A DNA stretch of 64,000 bases, from positions 22,279,873 to 22,343,872 of the forward strand of contig OZ020248.1 of NCBI GenBank assembly GCA_963971285.1. The letters run 5' to 3'. This DNA comes from Astropecten irregularis. Lineage: Eukaryota; Echinodermata; Asteroidea; Paxillosida; Astropectinidae. A program made the translations under genes and the position numbers. Below are positions 33,293 through 45,033 of this stretch, one piece after another; position 1 is the stretch's first letter, and the number at the start of each line of letters is the position of its first letter. The notes beneath the pieces are model-generated. The model did not search any database and was not told the DNA's origin. It saw only the letters and a list, made by a program, of their open reading frames with translations.

Positions 33293-36200
33293 CTGCTAGG
33301 TAATAAACAGGTGAGCCAGAAATTATCTACAAGTGGTCTGCAGCCTTATATTCATTCAATCTTTTAAAGTTGCATAATTCACAATAATTATGAGCCACAT
33401 CAGGTAAAAATACAAAATGGTTATTTAAAGTAGATTACTCAATTTCTTTCAGAGCAAACTTAAACACCTTTTTCTAATCATGAACTATTTTGTCCATGGT
33501 TTGAATTACAGTCCAAACTCATAAAATGGTGGAAAAATCAGTCAGTTTCCCTTGTTTTAGGGAACAAATTTGTTTGGTATTTTGCAACAACAAAAATAAT
33601 GCTTTTCGTTTTGTTGCAAGTTTTGTTGGAAAATAACAATTCAAATTACCTGTTTCCTTGGTAACGTCTGTCCCGCCCCCTGACAAATGAAGGACCACCG
33701 CCACCACCGCCGCCTGTAATAACCGACCAATCAAATCAAGTTTTGAAATTTTGAAAATGATGATAATTTCAATCGAAAGATATTATGCTTTGCATGGTGA
33801 TATTTGGTATGTCGATCAGTTTGCGGTAACACCATGTAATATACAGTTCGTACTTTCCCACTTCTTATTTCGTTGCAAGTCTTGTTTGTTTCGACTAGCC
33901 TGCTCTAGTCAGGTCCCCTGATGATGACCAGAGCAGGCTAGTTGAAACGTTGAGATCAAGGAAAAGAGCGACGAAAAAGTGTTGAAAGTACAAACCGAAT
34001 ATTACATACCAGTGTTAAATATAGTCTTGGTTCACGACTACGGTATGTTATCATTCAACGTACGAACCAATTACCCGCACTGACCCGCAGGTACGTACGT
34101 ATGTACGTAAAGACCTGTCTAAAACATAGTCTTTGGAGTCGTGTAAGGGTCGTGAGTTGCGTGCGCACCTTGTTATGTAGCACAATACGTCGTCTTCATG
34201 ACAACACTGTTGAATATGTATGATTTCCTGCACAAGCCGCGTAGGCAAGCATGCACGGACGTGTAAGTTTGTATGTTAATAGGCTGCGCCTGATTCAAAA
34301 GTAACGCATGCGCTGTCTGTTTCCCCCCGTTTTTGGGGGGAGATTTCACACAACTACCAAGACTATGTTTGAGAGAGACCTGCGTGCGGGTCAGTGCGGG
34401 TAATTGGTTCGTAAATTAGAGTAACAACATAGTCGTGAACCAAGACTATGTTAAATACCGCAAACTGATCCACAAGATGAAAAAAAGCTCTCCAAATTCT
34501 AACTCTGGTTTTCTTGGCTGGACCAAAACCGAAGACAAACCTCGATCGGACGGTCTCGGCGGGAGATTAATCTCAACGTCAATGTGCCTCATCTGGCGGG
34601 CCTGGGCTCGGGACATCTGGCTGGTGTGAGCGGTAGCCTTGTGGGCCTTGAGATCGATGCTGGTGCGGAACACATGGGTGAACTGCTCCTGGGCACAGCG
34701 GTCCTCCTCGCAAAGGTAATGCTGCTCACTAAAGTGCTCCTTCAGGTTGTCATAATCACTACGGGTAAAATAAGAGAAAATGATTGTTTGGTCAATTTAC
34801 AAATGCCTCAGATTGCACCACATAGCACCTGGAACTTGAAGTTTTCCAGAGCCCAGGGCCCAATTTCATGGAATCCGTTAAGGCCTATTTTTGTGCTTAT
34901 GGGCACTGCTACGTGTGAAATCTATTTCATGGAATCCATTATGGCCTATTTTTGTGCTTACGGGCACTGCTGCGAGTGAAATCTATTTCATGGAATCCGT
35001 AAGCAAGACTTTCGGTTAGCGAAGAATTTCTAGGGTAACCGTGATTATTTTCTCCTAACGGGCTGTCGTATGCATTCTGCAGAAATTCCTTGCTTACCGT
35101 TACCAAAACGAAAACTCTCCCGTGAAATACGCTAACCGTAACCAAAAAAAGTCTGCTACCGTAAGCGAAGATTTTTTGCTAACGGTAACGGCAGGGTTGT
35201 TTGATTTAAATCACTCGATTTAAATCATTGATTTAAATCATGATTTAAATCAATGGAAAAAAATCAAAAAAATCGCTCATAAAAATCAATCATGATTTTT
35301 TTTTCATTTTTGATGATTTTTTTTTACGAAAATCTGAATTTCTTACTGAAAGAACACTTGCATTAACTTTTGGCTTAGTTTTTCCACTATAACAGGGTGT
35401 CTTAAAACAGTTTTTGTTGTGTTTTTACAATGAAATTTTACTGTACAAAATACGCATGCACGTATACACACATGTATGAAAAATGAGGCAGTATCCTGAA
35501 GCAAAGTACAATGTATGTGTACAGCATTACTTGTAGACTTTGTAATTTACAAGTATCTATAAAATGAATAGAATTACACCGTAAAATAATACGTACATGT
35601 ATGCAACTGCAAAGAATTAACTTTTGTTTGTGTACATGTACATCACTACAACTTGACTTTGCACACTATTACTGCCATTATTAGCTCTAATACACATGTA
35701 CTGAGATGCAAATGGACCACTGGTACGTACATGTACAAGCCATGAAACATCTTTGAATGTGGTCTTAAACATCCCATCAGCAAGGAAGCAATAGAGTATG
35801 CCTGTAGTGACTGTCAGTGACATTTTCTTTTTTTTGTTGCTTTGGATTTCTTTACTTCATTTTAATGACCACAATGCCCAAGCGACAAGAAGATGCAATT
35901 TGGCATTATTTATGGGTTTTTTAAAGCAAAATGTTATGATAGTAAAATGTTATTACGTAAAAACAATTAAGATTTTAATTTAAATCAAAAAAATCGATTT
36001 AAATCAAAAAAATCTGATTTAAATCAAATAAATCAAATAAATATTTTTGATTTTTTTATAAAAATCATGATTTTTATCAACCCTGTACCGTAACGGATTC
36101 CATGACATTTGGCCCAGATGCCAATGCTGCAAGGACTTCGTAATCAGCACTCACACAATCCATTCTTGACACCTACCAGTAATCCTTACAAAACAGTACA

Positions 36201-39200
36201 ATAACCTGACAGTGGGGCACTGTGGCCAAGTGGTCTGGCGTGTCGTACTCAAGATCTTGTGGTCAATCTACAGATTGTGGGTTCGAATGCAGCCATGGGC
36301 TAGTGGTGCTTGCGTCCTTGGGCAAGACGCTTTATCGCACATTGCTCCTCTTCACCCAGGCGTAAATGGGTACCTGTGAGGGTAGAGATGGCTTTGTTTG
36401 TTTGATTAGCCCTGCGCGCTTTGCAGGCAGCTGCGGGCTGTATACTCCCCAGGGAGCTGAGATTGTTTCAGGAATGTAAATGGGCCCAATGAACAGGGAT
36501 AATAATATATTTAAAGCATTGTAATACCCTTCTTGTGTGTAAGAACGTTATATACATGTAAATGCCCGAATTATTATTATAATTATGATGATATATCTTA
36601 CCTGTAATACTGATGGCTGACGCCGTCTGTCTCACAGAAATGACAGAAGTAATGCTGCCGTCGTAAGTGCCTCAACAGCTCGTCGTTGTCAAAGAACCGA
36701 TCGTCGCAGAACTCGCACAGCGGATGGCCACGATAGGACGTGTCCTTACCATCGCCTTTGCGTCGGTGCAGCGCAAGATCCTTGCGCGTGTAGGTCTTGC
36801 GCTCAAAGGGAAACACCTGCAACAAGATCACAAAGATTCCCAACTTGATCAACCTTGAGAATTTAATTACGCTAAGCAAGATAGTACCGAGTACTAGGCT
36901 TGGGCGGTTTACCGGTTTTACGGTTTTACTCGGTTTTATTTTTCTGTCGGTTTTTTTCGGTCGGCATTTTATGAAAACCGCAAAACCGTCTGCAACATAT
37001 TTTATTATACATCATGCTGAAAATCGTAATTACTTTATAAACTTTGTAATTACTGCAAAAGGCACCGAGATATAGACAGATAAAAGCGAAAGAAAAGGCC
37101 ACCTTTTCGGTCGTAAAGCGCCGAAACACCGCGGTACTGTAGCGTAAAAAAACACAGCGTACACGGGCAACAGAGCTCACTCAACGGCACACACATCTCG
37201 ATCGCACGGTGACTACACAGCGACCACGCGGTGTATGTTCTGAGTGCTATGCACGATGCATGGTTTGTTGCGGTCGGAATACCAGGAATGAAGAGACTTG
37301 TCTTGGTCCTTGCAATACTTTAGATGTGGTTTTTTTTACGTACGTACCGCCTATTGGGTAATTGAGATGGTGTGAATCAGTCGTGTGAGGGCGCACTACG
37401 AACAGCGATCGAACGTTTTGGATCAAGACTATGTGTGTACAAAATGGCCGACCATGCGGTCTGGTGAATTCGAAGTCGAAATGATCGCGAGCGTACGTCA
37501 AATTCAGCGAGCGTTTTCGCTGAAATTATACCGGTAATTAGGGTTAACATTATCAAGTTAATTCATTATTTCGTTTGTTCGTTTATATTTTAGTTTGATC
37601 GTTTTGTAATTTGAATGGTGATCTTTGGAGACAAGTTGTAACGTTCCTGCGTCTGTGAATTTCAGTGCGTTAGGCCCGCTTATTATTTTTGTTATGTTTT
37701 TTACTAGCCTACGGTTTTACGGTTTTACGGTTTAACCGAGTCAGGGTCTCACGGTTTTGTCGGTTTTTATTTTTTTCAAAACCGCCCAACCTTACCGAGT
37801 ACCGGTAACAAAATGAATAACATGGAAATCTGGCTGGTGAACGGTATTCCCTTAGCAAAACTGTTTTTCGTGATAAGCCAAAAGTTTCTGAACTTCTCAT
37901 GAAGTTCAATCATGGGCCTGTTTGTTTCACGTATGAGATCACGGATCCTGCTGATCCAGATCCCATTTCAGCGTATCCTGCATGGGACGTGGATCTGCAG
38001 GATCCCTGATCACGTGCCTGAAACAAACGGACCCTAGGCTATGAAACAAGAAATTAGAATGAACATTCCTCTAGGTGCGGCGTCAGGCGAAAAAAAAAGT
38101 TATTCACGGTTGAGCCATGTTGTTTCAAAACTATTGAATCAGATTCTTGCTAATAAAATGCACTTTTTTGTAAGATTTCCATCCTAATATAAACCAAAAT
38201 GACTCAGAAAACAACTAAAGATTGGCAAGAAAACTATCGGCTGAACCACTCATGATGTATGACACACAATTAATATTTCTGTGGGTGTCAATCAAAATAA
38301 TAGGATGATATAATTCATGCCTTTAGAAGTTGCTGGTAAAACTGAAAACAACAAGTAATTTGTTTGTGCGGGTGTACCAGCTAGCTGAAAGCAAAAACGG
38401 CCCAAGTTTACTTTGGGATATTGATCAGTTTTTTGATTCAATAAAAGATTCCTTTCAGTTTGTAAGCAACAGCAGTGGCTACATGTTGTTCAATAATTAA
38501 CCATACAGTGGCACTTTTGGAAACATCTGGCTTTCTACATGTATAAGTCATCTAAAACCTAATAATACAGACATGACAGGCTGTTGATTTTATGTTCAAA
38601 CCAAAGCATTTACTTTCTCATTCATATTAAGAATTATTTCATCATAATTGGAGACAGGATCCTGAAAGCTTCTCTTGTTGTGCATTTTGGTAAATTTATA
38701 CATTGTACATGTATTTAACTACCGGTACTCAAATCAATAAACCTATGTAGAGTACAGGGGCCGATTTCACTAACGCTTCGCGATCATCATAAAGCCCAAA
38801 TCCATCGCTAAACAGAAAATCGATCACTACTTTGCGTAGCAATTTTTCGTTTAGCGATTAATTTGGGCTTTACGATGATCGCGAAGTGTTAGTGAAATCG
38901 GCCCAAGGTGTGGTCTGGGTGGCTTGAGGAGTAAACTACAGTAAAACCTTGATGAGTCGAAACTCAAGGGAATGAATGTAAACTTCGACTCATCCAAGCT
39001 TCGACTCACGAATGTTTTGAATAGTCAAGTCAAATTGTGCACATAGAATAGGGGGGACCGACTCACAATAGAAGTGGCATGTTCCGTCGCTCAAATTACA
39101 TGTACAGGCACTTCATTTTCAATTATTTATTTGTATAATGTATGATGAATAATAAATTGTATGAGTTTTTATACATTTCTCACCTGAGAGTTGGTATTTT

Positions 39201-42200
39201 GCCGATATTAAGCGCCGTTATTTGTCTTCTAAAAAAAAAATACGTGTTTCATATCCGCACCGTTATTGCGATAAAAAAATAATCCATCGCCATGATCGCG
39301 TGAGATCGCTCAATTTTCAAAGACTTAAGCTTGGATTTTTGTTTGGAAAATATGATTATAAAAATGCATCTTTTATCTTTCTTAAATTAAAATGAGGTAC
39401 AAAATGATCTTCAAGCCCGTACTGCAAAACAAACATGTGTAATGTGCGTAACAACTCAGTCAACGAGCTGTCAAAAAACACCAAACCTGTAAACACACGC
39501 TGTACATACAGCAAGCACGTGCATGTTATGCTCCATAGGGGTTGGAGTCAATGATCAATTGCTGTACCCCCCTTAGTCTTTGCTCCAGATGTTAAAATGG
39601 CCAAACGTGAATGCGGTACATGTACGCGTGCATTATCACGGTAATGTGTGCGTTCAGTGCGGTTGTATTTAGGCTACGTGCGCTAACCCCGAGTCAGTCT
39701 TTGTTCCAGACGTTAAGTTGGCCGAACATGAATGGGGTGCATGTACGCGTGCATTGTCATGGGTTCAGTGCGGTTGCATTTAGGCTACGTGGATTGCGGA
39801 AGTGTTGTGTATCATGAAGCATTGTTGTGTACCGCATGGGGCCAACATAGCATAACGTGCATCACATGCAGTCGATCTCCACGCAATAGGTGACTCATTT
39901 CTTCACAATGGGAACGTGAAAGCCGAGTAACCACATTAAAATAGACACCGCGGAGTTTATAGAAAAGTTTTCAAGTCATTTTAACACCTAATTAAGACAG
40001 ACTCGGCCACGATTTTTTCATTGTTCGGAACGGGAAATCTTCGACTCAAACGGGCTTTTGACACAGGTAATTCGACATTCGAAAGTATTTTTGTACACAG
40101 AAGCCTATTTTTTCGGCGGGAATAAAGCATCACGTCGTCTTAAGCGAGCTTTCGGGTCATACGAGGTTGACTTATCGAGGTTTTACTGTATAGGCCTGTA
40201 CAAAACCAGGCTTGAGGCTAGGCTTGAGACTTATTTCGCTACTGCCACTTGAGGCCCACAAAACAAAATGAAGGGATTGGCCCACATGACATATCCGAAG
40301 AAAGGCTCTGGGAGCTTCGCAATGGCCCTTTTCCAAACCTCGGCTCCGGCTCAGGCTACAGCTATGGCTCCATTTCGTGAATCAATTTCGTAAAACAACA
40401 GGTACCAAAATAGAGACTTTTGGCTACGATTTGGAAGTAGATACTCTATTTTGAACAAGAAAACAGGGATTCGGATTCAAGGAAATCCACAACTTATATT
40501 TTTAGCATATGGATAACAGCGCCGGAGCCTGAGCCTGAGCCGGAGCCAGAGCCGAGGTTTGGAAAAGGGCCCTAGTATCTGAAGCTCTTTATTTCATTTG
40601 GGACACAAAATGGCGGTTGCAAAAAAAATCTCAAGCCTAGCCTCAAGCCTCATTTCGTAAGGCCCTATAGCAGGATGAATGCAGAAGCTTTAAGGACCAA
40701 AGAGTTATGACAAGGAGGTTTCCTACCTCATAGGTTAAACAATGACAGGTGAACTCGCCCCCCTGGCCGACTTGCCCCTTACCAACTCACACCTCGCCAA
40801 CTCGCCCCCTTACCAACTCGCCCATTAACGACTCGTCCCCTGACCGACTCCCCCCCTCCCCTCCCCCCAACTTCAAAAAGTCACAAAAACTCAGAAACAT
40901 TGTCATATTGACAAAAATACAAAAGTCGGTCAGGTAGGTCTGGGGGTGAGTTGGGGAGGGGGCGAGTTGGTAAGGGGTGAGTCGGTAAGAGGCGAGTCGG
41001 CTAGGAGGAGAGTTGACCTGTTGTTACCGGCTAAAGATACATGATCTGAGATTGAGCTGAAGCCATAGCCTTAGCCACTAAAATGGGCCCAAGGCAAGTC
41101 TAATCATTGAAATGAGACCAATGATCCAAAACACTAGTAATATGGCTGTGGCTATACTGTACCTTTAGATGTTTGATACAGAGATCACAGTAGAACAACT
41201 CGTGGTTTTTACGCATGTGATCTTGAAGTGCCTTGAAGTTCTTTTCTGGAAATCCCTTGCAGATGTGGCAGACCTCATGCAGCAGATGATAGAACTCCTG
41301 TAGGATACTGCTGTTGGCAAAGGCAATGCCCGCCTTGCGATCCACGGGGAACTTGTGGGAGATGATGCCATCGTACGGATGCAGTTTCACTGTCGCAACG
41401 ACCTGTCGGTGTCAAAAGTTTCAAAGATGAGCACAACTAGCGTACTTATGATGAAGGAACTATTCCCTGGTCAGGGCTGGATTTCACCAAACACAGCTTT
41501 AGATCTTTTTATGAGTTTGAGTTGTTGGTATCACCATAGGGATTTGTATTTTGACACTTTGCTTTTAAAAGCAATTGGAATTGATCTTGCAGTCATAACA
41601 GTTTTAGTGCTTTGTGAAATCCACCCCTGATCTTTGTGTTCCAGGAGTTCCTAGGCAAAGTGTGATGTCACAATACAAATCACTATGGTACATGGAATGC
41701 TAACAAATCATCTTAAAACGTTTAAAGGGTAAAACAGATCCTCTATTTAAACACTGTTTTTTAACGGAAATTTGCATAATTTTGTATGAATAGAAATACG
41801 TGTATGACATAGTGCTTGTGAATTGATGTATGGTTTCAAAAGTCTAGTAATAGTACATCACATCCATGTATGCACAATAAACACAGCAAGCTGTGCTGTG
41901 TGATTAAATAGAGGATTACTAATATTTCTTCAGATTTGATCGTGACCATACAACTTCCGTATTTCAAATTTCTATTTATAATCATACAGTTGCTAATTTC
42001 TTTCAAAAAAAAAATAGCCGATACGACTTTTACAAATTTTCCCAGGCTTTTTTACTTACTCCGAACTTACATGTAACATTACTTTACTAATTGCAGACAT
42101 TGTCATCTGTCAATTAAATGAACATCATTTTGGGAAATAACTATATAAATTATAAATATATTTTTACTCCACACCATGTTTACTTTAAGTTAACCCTGTG

Positions 42201-45033
42201 CCTTTGAACTGAAATGTATATCGGGTCCCTATCTGGACTAGTGTTAGGGAGGACAAAGTGAAAAATTGTTTTTATTCAATTGCTTTGAGATGTATCTAGA
42301 TTGAAAGAACACATTGTTCTGATTTCAGTGGTGGTTGTTTCATAAAAAATTGGCCAAGCGACTCCGGAGTTATGAGCAATTAAAGGCAAGTTCAAAATCT
42401 TGAGCGTTGCTATAGCAACCGATGTAAACAAAAACCAATTAAATATCAATTTTTAAATTGTCTTAATTAACAAAATAAACTTTCAAATTACACCGGACCT
42501 TACAATATATGTTCTTTACAAACAGGTCTCTGGGAAAAGAAGAAATCAGACAATTTGACTGCATGGAATTTGAATTACAAGAGCTCAAAGTAGGACCCAG
42601 GATCCTGAGGAACAGAGGAAAACCTGAATTTGGTCACTTTTTTGAAATAGGCAAATATTGAATAAAGTGTCATTTTCTGAAGCATATATCTCAACAAGTA
42701 AACATCGCATCACCTTCAATTTTGGAATAGGAATAGAGAAACATTTGTGTATCAGTTAATTGATCACAAAAAAACAAATTCACTTTGTATTTTTTATTGT
42801 TATTTTTCAAAAATGCAAATTAACCCTAATTACCATGTCCCGGGATGCGACAAATTAAGTCCGAGCAATAATTATGTGTTTGCAAAAGAACATATCTCAA
42901 AAAGTAAATAGGTCATCACCTTCATTTTTGGAATATGCACAGATAAGCAGGATTCATTTAATGTTATTGATTGAGAAAACTCAATTGACCTTTTAATTAT
43001 TTATTGTTATTAATTAAAAATGCAAATTAGACCCAGACACATGCAATATGCGTGTATACATATATCGAATATTCACATTGACAGTATTGACATTGTGTTT
43101 TCAAAAACTTGCTTAAGTTTGGGAACAGAAAACTTAAACATGTTACAGCAAGATCATGCATTGGGATTATTCAAGCAAATTTACTATTTTCCTCAACTGA
43201 TGTGTAGTTATTTTGAATTCATGTGCAAATAAAATATTGCTTTGGCCTTTGTCTGTGCATGGACATGGTTTGTGATTGAATTGTAAATAGGAAAATGTGT
43301 GACTGAAAATAAAAGTTTTAATGCTTGTCATAATTTACAAGTAACTGCATGACTGAATTGTGCTTAGATTTTTCATTAAACCTTATAAATATCTTTCACT
43401 AATTAAGACAGTTTATAAGAGATTCAAATTCTCCGCAAATGTTATTATTTTAAGCAATTTGTTTACAAAAATACTTGCAGCGAACTTTCCAACCATTCAA
43501 CAAGACATGTCTCCAATCGGATACATCGCGTGACCGTGCATTGCATGGATACACTGTGTGCATAACGCTAACGCTATAGCGCTAGCAACGTGATGCCGCG
43601 GCACCAGACTATTCTCAGCGCGTAGTCTGGTTTCGGTCCTATGACGTCACGCTCACCCGTACCGTGCACATGGCTCTGTGGTGTGTTTTATGAATGAGTC
43701 TCTGTAGGAGGTCAAAGCCAGACAAGCTCACATTCACAACCTTCACACCGGTGTTTTTAGCAGGTCCTCATTGTAAAGCGCTCTCGCGGGAAACCGCCTC
43801 GTTCCTGAACTTTGACACAGGCACCTCTAGCTGCTATAGAAATAGCGCAATCGAATGATATGCGAGTCGATCGTGAGCTAAGTCGCGAAGGTATAGTTCC
43901 CATGTAAGGAACATTTTGGTGCCGTTTTCACTATTGAAGATAATTTTTTAGGATGTGAACTTGGATATATTTGAAAAGTTCAAGATCTAAGCTTCATTTT
44001 GACACCATGCACGAAATTTTTGGACGGTTTATGTTTGAGCGGCAGCCCAAAGTATAACGCAACTCCGCACGGCAGCGGATGTGACAAGATTTGCACCGCA
44101 CGCAAAAAGGTGACATTTTCAGTGTGTAATACGGATTTTAATTTCATTTTTCTCAAAAACTACTTTTCTGATGAGATCAATATTTCATGAAGTCCTGTAA
44201 AAAGAATGGTTTAATACCTCCATGGTAGTATTTTATGTGTGGATTCTGTCAATTTTGTTTAAAAAAATTCCGAAAATGAGACATTTTCACATAGTCGTGT
44301 AACTTTTCGCCTGTTTTAGCGCGTGTCACGTGGTACGATTGACGTCCCTACTAGTGTAAATAGAGCAAGGGCCTCACTCGTAACCAACAAGTGATAATCA
44401 TAAGAAGCTTTCCAGTCATTACACAACCAATGTGTGGTTAGACAGTGTAGCACTGCCTGGTTAGGTTTCCCACAAAACCCTTGCGTTTTACTTCAGTTTA
44501 TGCCAAAAGTCAAGGTTCGACGGAATGAATTAGTTCCCACAACACACTGGTTACTTTTTACGGCATTAGTGTAGTTTACGCCACCCATATTATTTTCAGT
44601 ATTTATTTGGGTAAGAAACTGTTTTGTTTTCACTGAAATATTGCCGAAATAGGCCTTAGTTAATTTTAGAATTTAGGGTTTTCAGGACCAAGGCCATGAA
44701 TAAATTTGCTTAAAAGTTTAAGATGTTATTGTTAAGTAACGAATCTCATTTTGGAAAAGAAGAAGGTAAATAAATACTGAAAATAATATGGGTGGCGTAA
44801 ACTACACTAACCCCCTTTTTACAATAAACAATCTACATCAAAACTGTGAAAAAATGACTCACTTTGGGCATTTCAGCTCGACAGACGGAGCAGTATTTCT
44901 GTTCACACAGCACCCGCATGCGAGTGGAGCATTTCAGGCAGATATGATGGTTACACGGCCCCACGGCGAAAAACTTGATGCTACCACAACACAACACACA
45001 AGTTGACGAGATACTATCGGTAGTTTTCGACAT
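31414..45033 (-). CDS. ZNF598: ZNF598-type RING E3 ubiquitin ligase, six coding exons, complete
   Basis: ZNF598 (yeast Hel2) is a cytosolic E3 ligase that recognises collided ribosomes and ubiquitinates small-subunit proteins to start ribosome quality control. Exons: 44863-45033, 41163-41402, 36602-36816, 34541-34758, 33650-33713, 31414-33292. They total 2787 nt, exactly 928 codons plus stop, and human ZNF598 is 904 aa. The N-terminal C3HC4 RING has ligands C12, C15, C27, H29, C32, C35, C48 and C51. C2H2-type fingers follow in exons 2-4 (HPLCEFCDDRFF, HYFCHFC, HYLCEEDRC). A long basic, low-complexity middle contains DFPALGG and DDFPTL motifs and proline-glycine runs (PPGLPPGL). The conserved C-terminal block is NFQERNL to NELVSLLPD, followed by a last CPQCG zinc knuckle. 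The ATG lies just before the RING, as in the family. No break is visible. Confidence 0.96.
33650..33713 (-). CDS. ZNF598: ZNF598 coding exon 5 (64-nt micro-exon)
   Basis: A 64-nt exon encoding a glycine run followed by PSFVRGRDRRYQGN. It sits between acceptor ATTACAG and donor ACAG|GTAATT. Without it, exons 4 and 6 are out of phase; with it the full CDS is a multiple of three. Confidence 0.85.
34022..34448. mobile_element. MITE with TAGTCTTGGTTC ends and 9-bp target duplication
   Basis: The ends are TAGTCTTGGTTCACGACTA and its complement, with the inner motif CCAATTACCCGCACTGACCC. The element is flanked by TGTTAAATA on both sides (34013-34021 and 34449-34457). It lies in ZNF598 intron 4, about 90 bp from exon 4. 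Confidence 0.9.
34541..34758 (-). CDS. ZNF598: ZNF598 coding exon 4
   Basis: Runs from DYDNLKEHFSEQHYLCEEDR, the last N-terminal finger, to PSDRG. The chosen donor CGAG|GTTTGT is the one that keeps phase with the short exon 5. The frame stays open past it but loses family similarity. Confidence 0.9.
34858..36113. mobile_element. MITE (GGGCCCAATTTCATGGAATC) split by a GATTTAAATC element
   Basis: The left part has GGGCCCAATTTCATGGAATC and an internal duplication of about 65 bp (GGCCTATTTTTGTGCTTA twice). It resumes at 36088 with CCGTAACGGATTCCATGAC. The insertion 35195-36087 lies between. In ZNF598 intron 3. Confidence 0.8.
35195..36087. mobile_element. Nested element with CAGGGTTG ends and GATTTAAATC arrays
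   Basis: Ends CAGGGTTGTTTGATTTAAAT and TTTTTATCAACCCTG. Both ends have several GATTTAAATC palindromes and A/T-rich runs. The terminal CAGGG suggests a hAT relation. The target duplication is not clean. Confidence 0.75.
36213..36520 (+). mobile_element. tRNA-derived SINE, second family
   Basis: A box TGGCCAAGTGGTCTGGCG, B box GGGTTCGAATGC, then a conserved body with CTTGGGCAAGACGCTTTATC and CACCCAGGCGTAAATGGGTA. Ends in an AT-rich tail. Lies in ZNF598 intron 3. Confidence 0.82.
36602..36816 (-). CDS. ZNF598: ZNF598 coding exon 3
   Basis: Encodes VFPFERKTYTRKDLALHRRK and then the two fingers CEFCDDRFFDNDELLRHLRR and YFCHFCETDG. The acceptor is GTTGCAG and the donor is ACAG|GTAAGA. It ends in phase 2. 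Confidence 0.95.
36895..37792. mobile_element. Non-autonomous element with GGGCGGTTT ends and 9-10-bp target duplication
   Basis: The left end is TAGGCTTGGGCGGTTTACCG; the right end is the complement of AGGTTGGGCGGTTTTG. Repeated CGGTTTTACGGTTTT words lie at both ends. It is flanked by TACCGAGTAC at 36885-36894 and 37793-37802. It lies in ZNF598 intron 2. Confidence 0.85.
37915..38034. mobile_element. MITE with GGGCCTGTTTGTTTCACG ends
   Basis: The inverted ends GGGCCTGTTTGTTTCACG and CGTGCCTGAAACAAACGGAC enclose repeated GATCCTGC/GCAGGATC words. Lies in ZNF598 intron 2. Confidence 0.75.
38758..38904. mobile_element. Hairpin MITE, GGGCCGATTTCACTAACGCT ends
   Basis: Near-perfect inverted repeats of about 60 bp (GGGCCGATTTCACTAACGCT, CGCGATCATC, AAGCCCAAAT) around a short AT-rich loop. 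Lies in ZNF598 intron 2. Confidence 0.88.
38939..40188. mobile_element. pogo/Tigger-like non-autonomous transposon with TA duplication
   Basis: Starts CAGTAAAACCTTGATGAGTC and ends in the complement of CAGTAAAACCTCGATAAGTC, with TA on each side (38937-38938 and 40189-40190). These ends are typical of the pogo/Tigger branch of Tc1/mariner. No transposase frame remains. It contains a two-copy repeat at 39565-39805. Confidence 0.88.
39565..39805 (+). repeat. Two-copy direct repeat of about 120 bp
   Basis: TAGTCTTTGCTCCAGATGTT and CAGTCTTTGTTCCAGACGTT start the copies. Both contain GTACGCGTGCATT and TTTAGGCTACGTG. Inside the pogo/Tigger-like element. Confidence 0.8.
40198..40668. mobile_element. 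MITE of the AGGCTTGAGGCTAGGCTTGA family, carrying a nested MITE
   Basis: ACAAAACCAGGCTTGAGGCT to CCTCAAGCCTCATTTCGTA, interrupted at 40325-40574 by the GGCTCC-type MITE also seen at 4196. Lies in ZNF598 intron 2. Confidence 0.8.
40325..40574. mobile_element. Nested MITE, GGGCCCTTTTCCAAACCTCGG-like ends
   Basis: GGCCCTTTTCCAAACCTCGG to CCGAGGTTTGGAAAAGGGCC, with GGAGCC/GGCTCC short repeats next to the ends. Confidence 0.82.
40743..41032. repeat. Foldback repeat built of ACTCGCCCC units
   Basis: The left arm is ACAGGTGAACTCGCCCCC followed by CCTTACCAACTCGCC-type tandem units. The right arm is the complement (GAGTTGGTAAGGGG, GAGAGTTGACCTGT). Open frames here are incidental. Confidence 0.8.
41163..41402 (-). 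CDS. ZNF598: ZNF598 coding exon 2
   Basis: Eighty codons from VVATVKLHPYDG to DLCIKHLK, including the finger CHICKGFPEKNFKALQDHMR and FYCDLC. The acceptor is ACCGACAG and the donor is AAAG|GTACAG. Both ends are in phase 0. Confidence 0.93.
41403..44862 (-). other. ZNF598: ZNF598 intron 1, no other feature
   Basis: About 3.5 kb of AT-rich sequence with a CpG-containing stretch at 43.5-43.9 kb. No coding region or clear transposon ends recognised. Confidence 0.7.
44863..45033 (-). CDS. ZNF598: ZNF598 coding exon 1 (RING finger)
   Basis: Fifty-seven codons holding the whole RING: CVLC, CNHHICLKC and CSVC. It ends AEMPK with donor AAA|GTGAGT, in phase 0. Upstream sequence to about 45150 is the likely 5' UTR and promoter side; no TATA box was identified. 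Confidence 0.94.
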
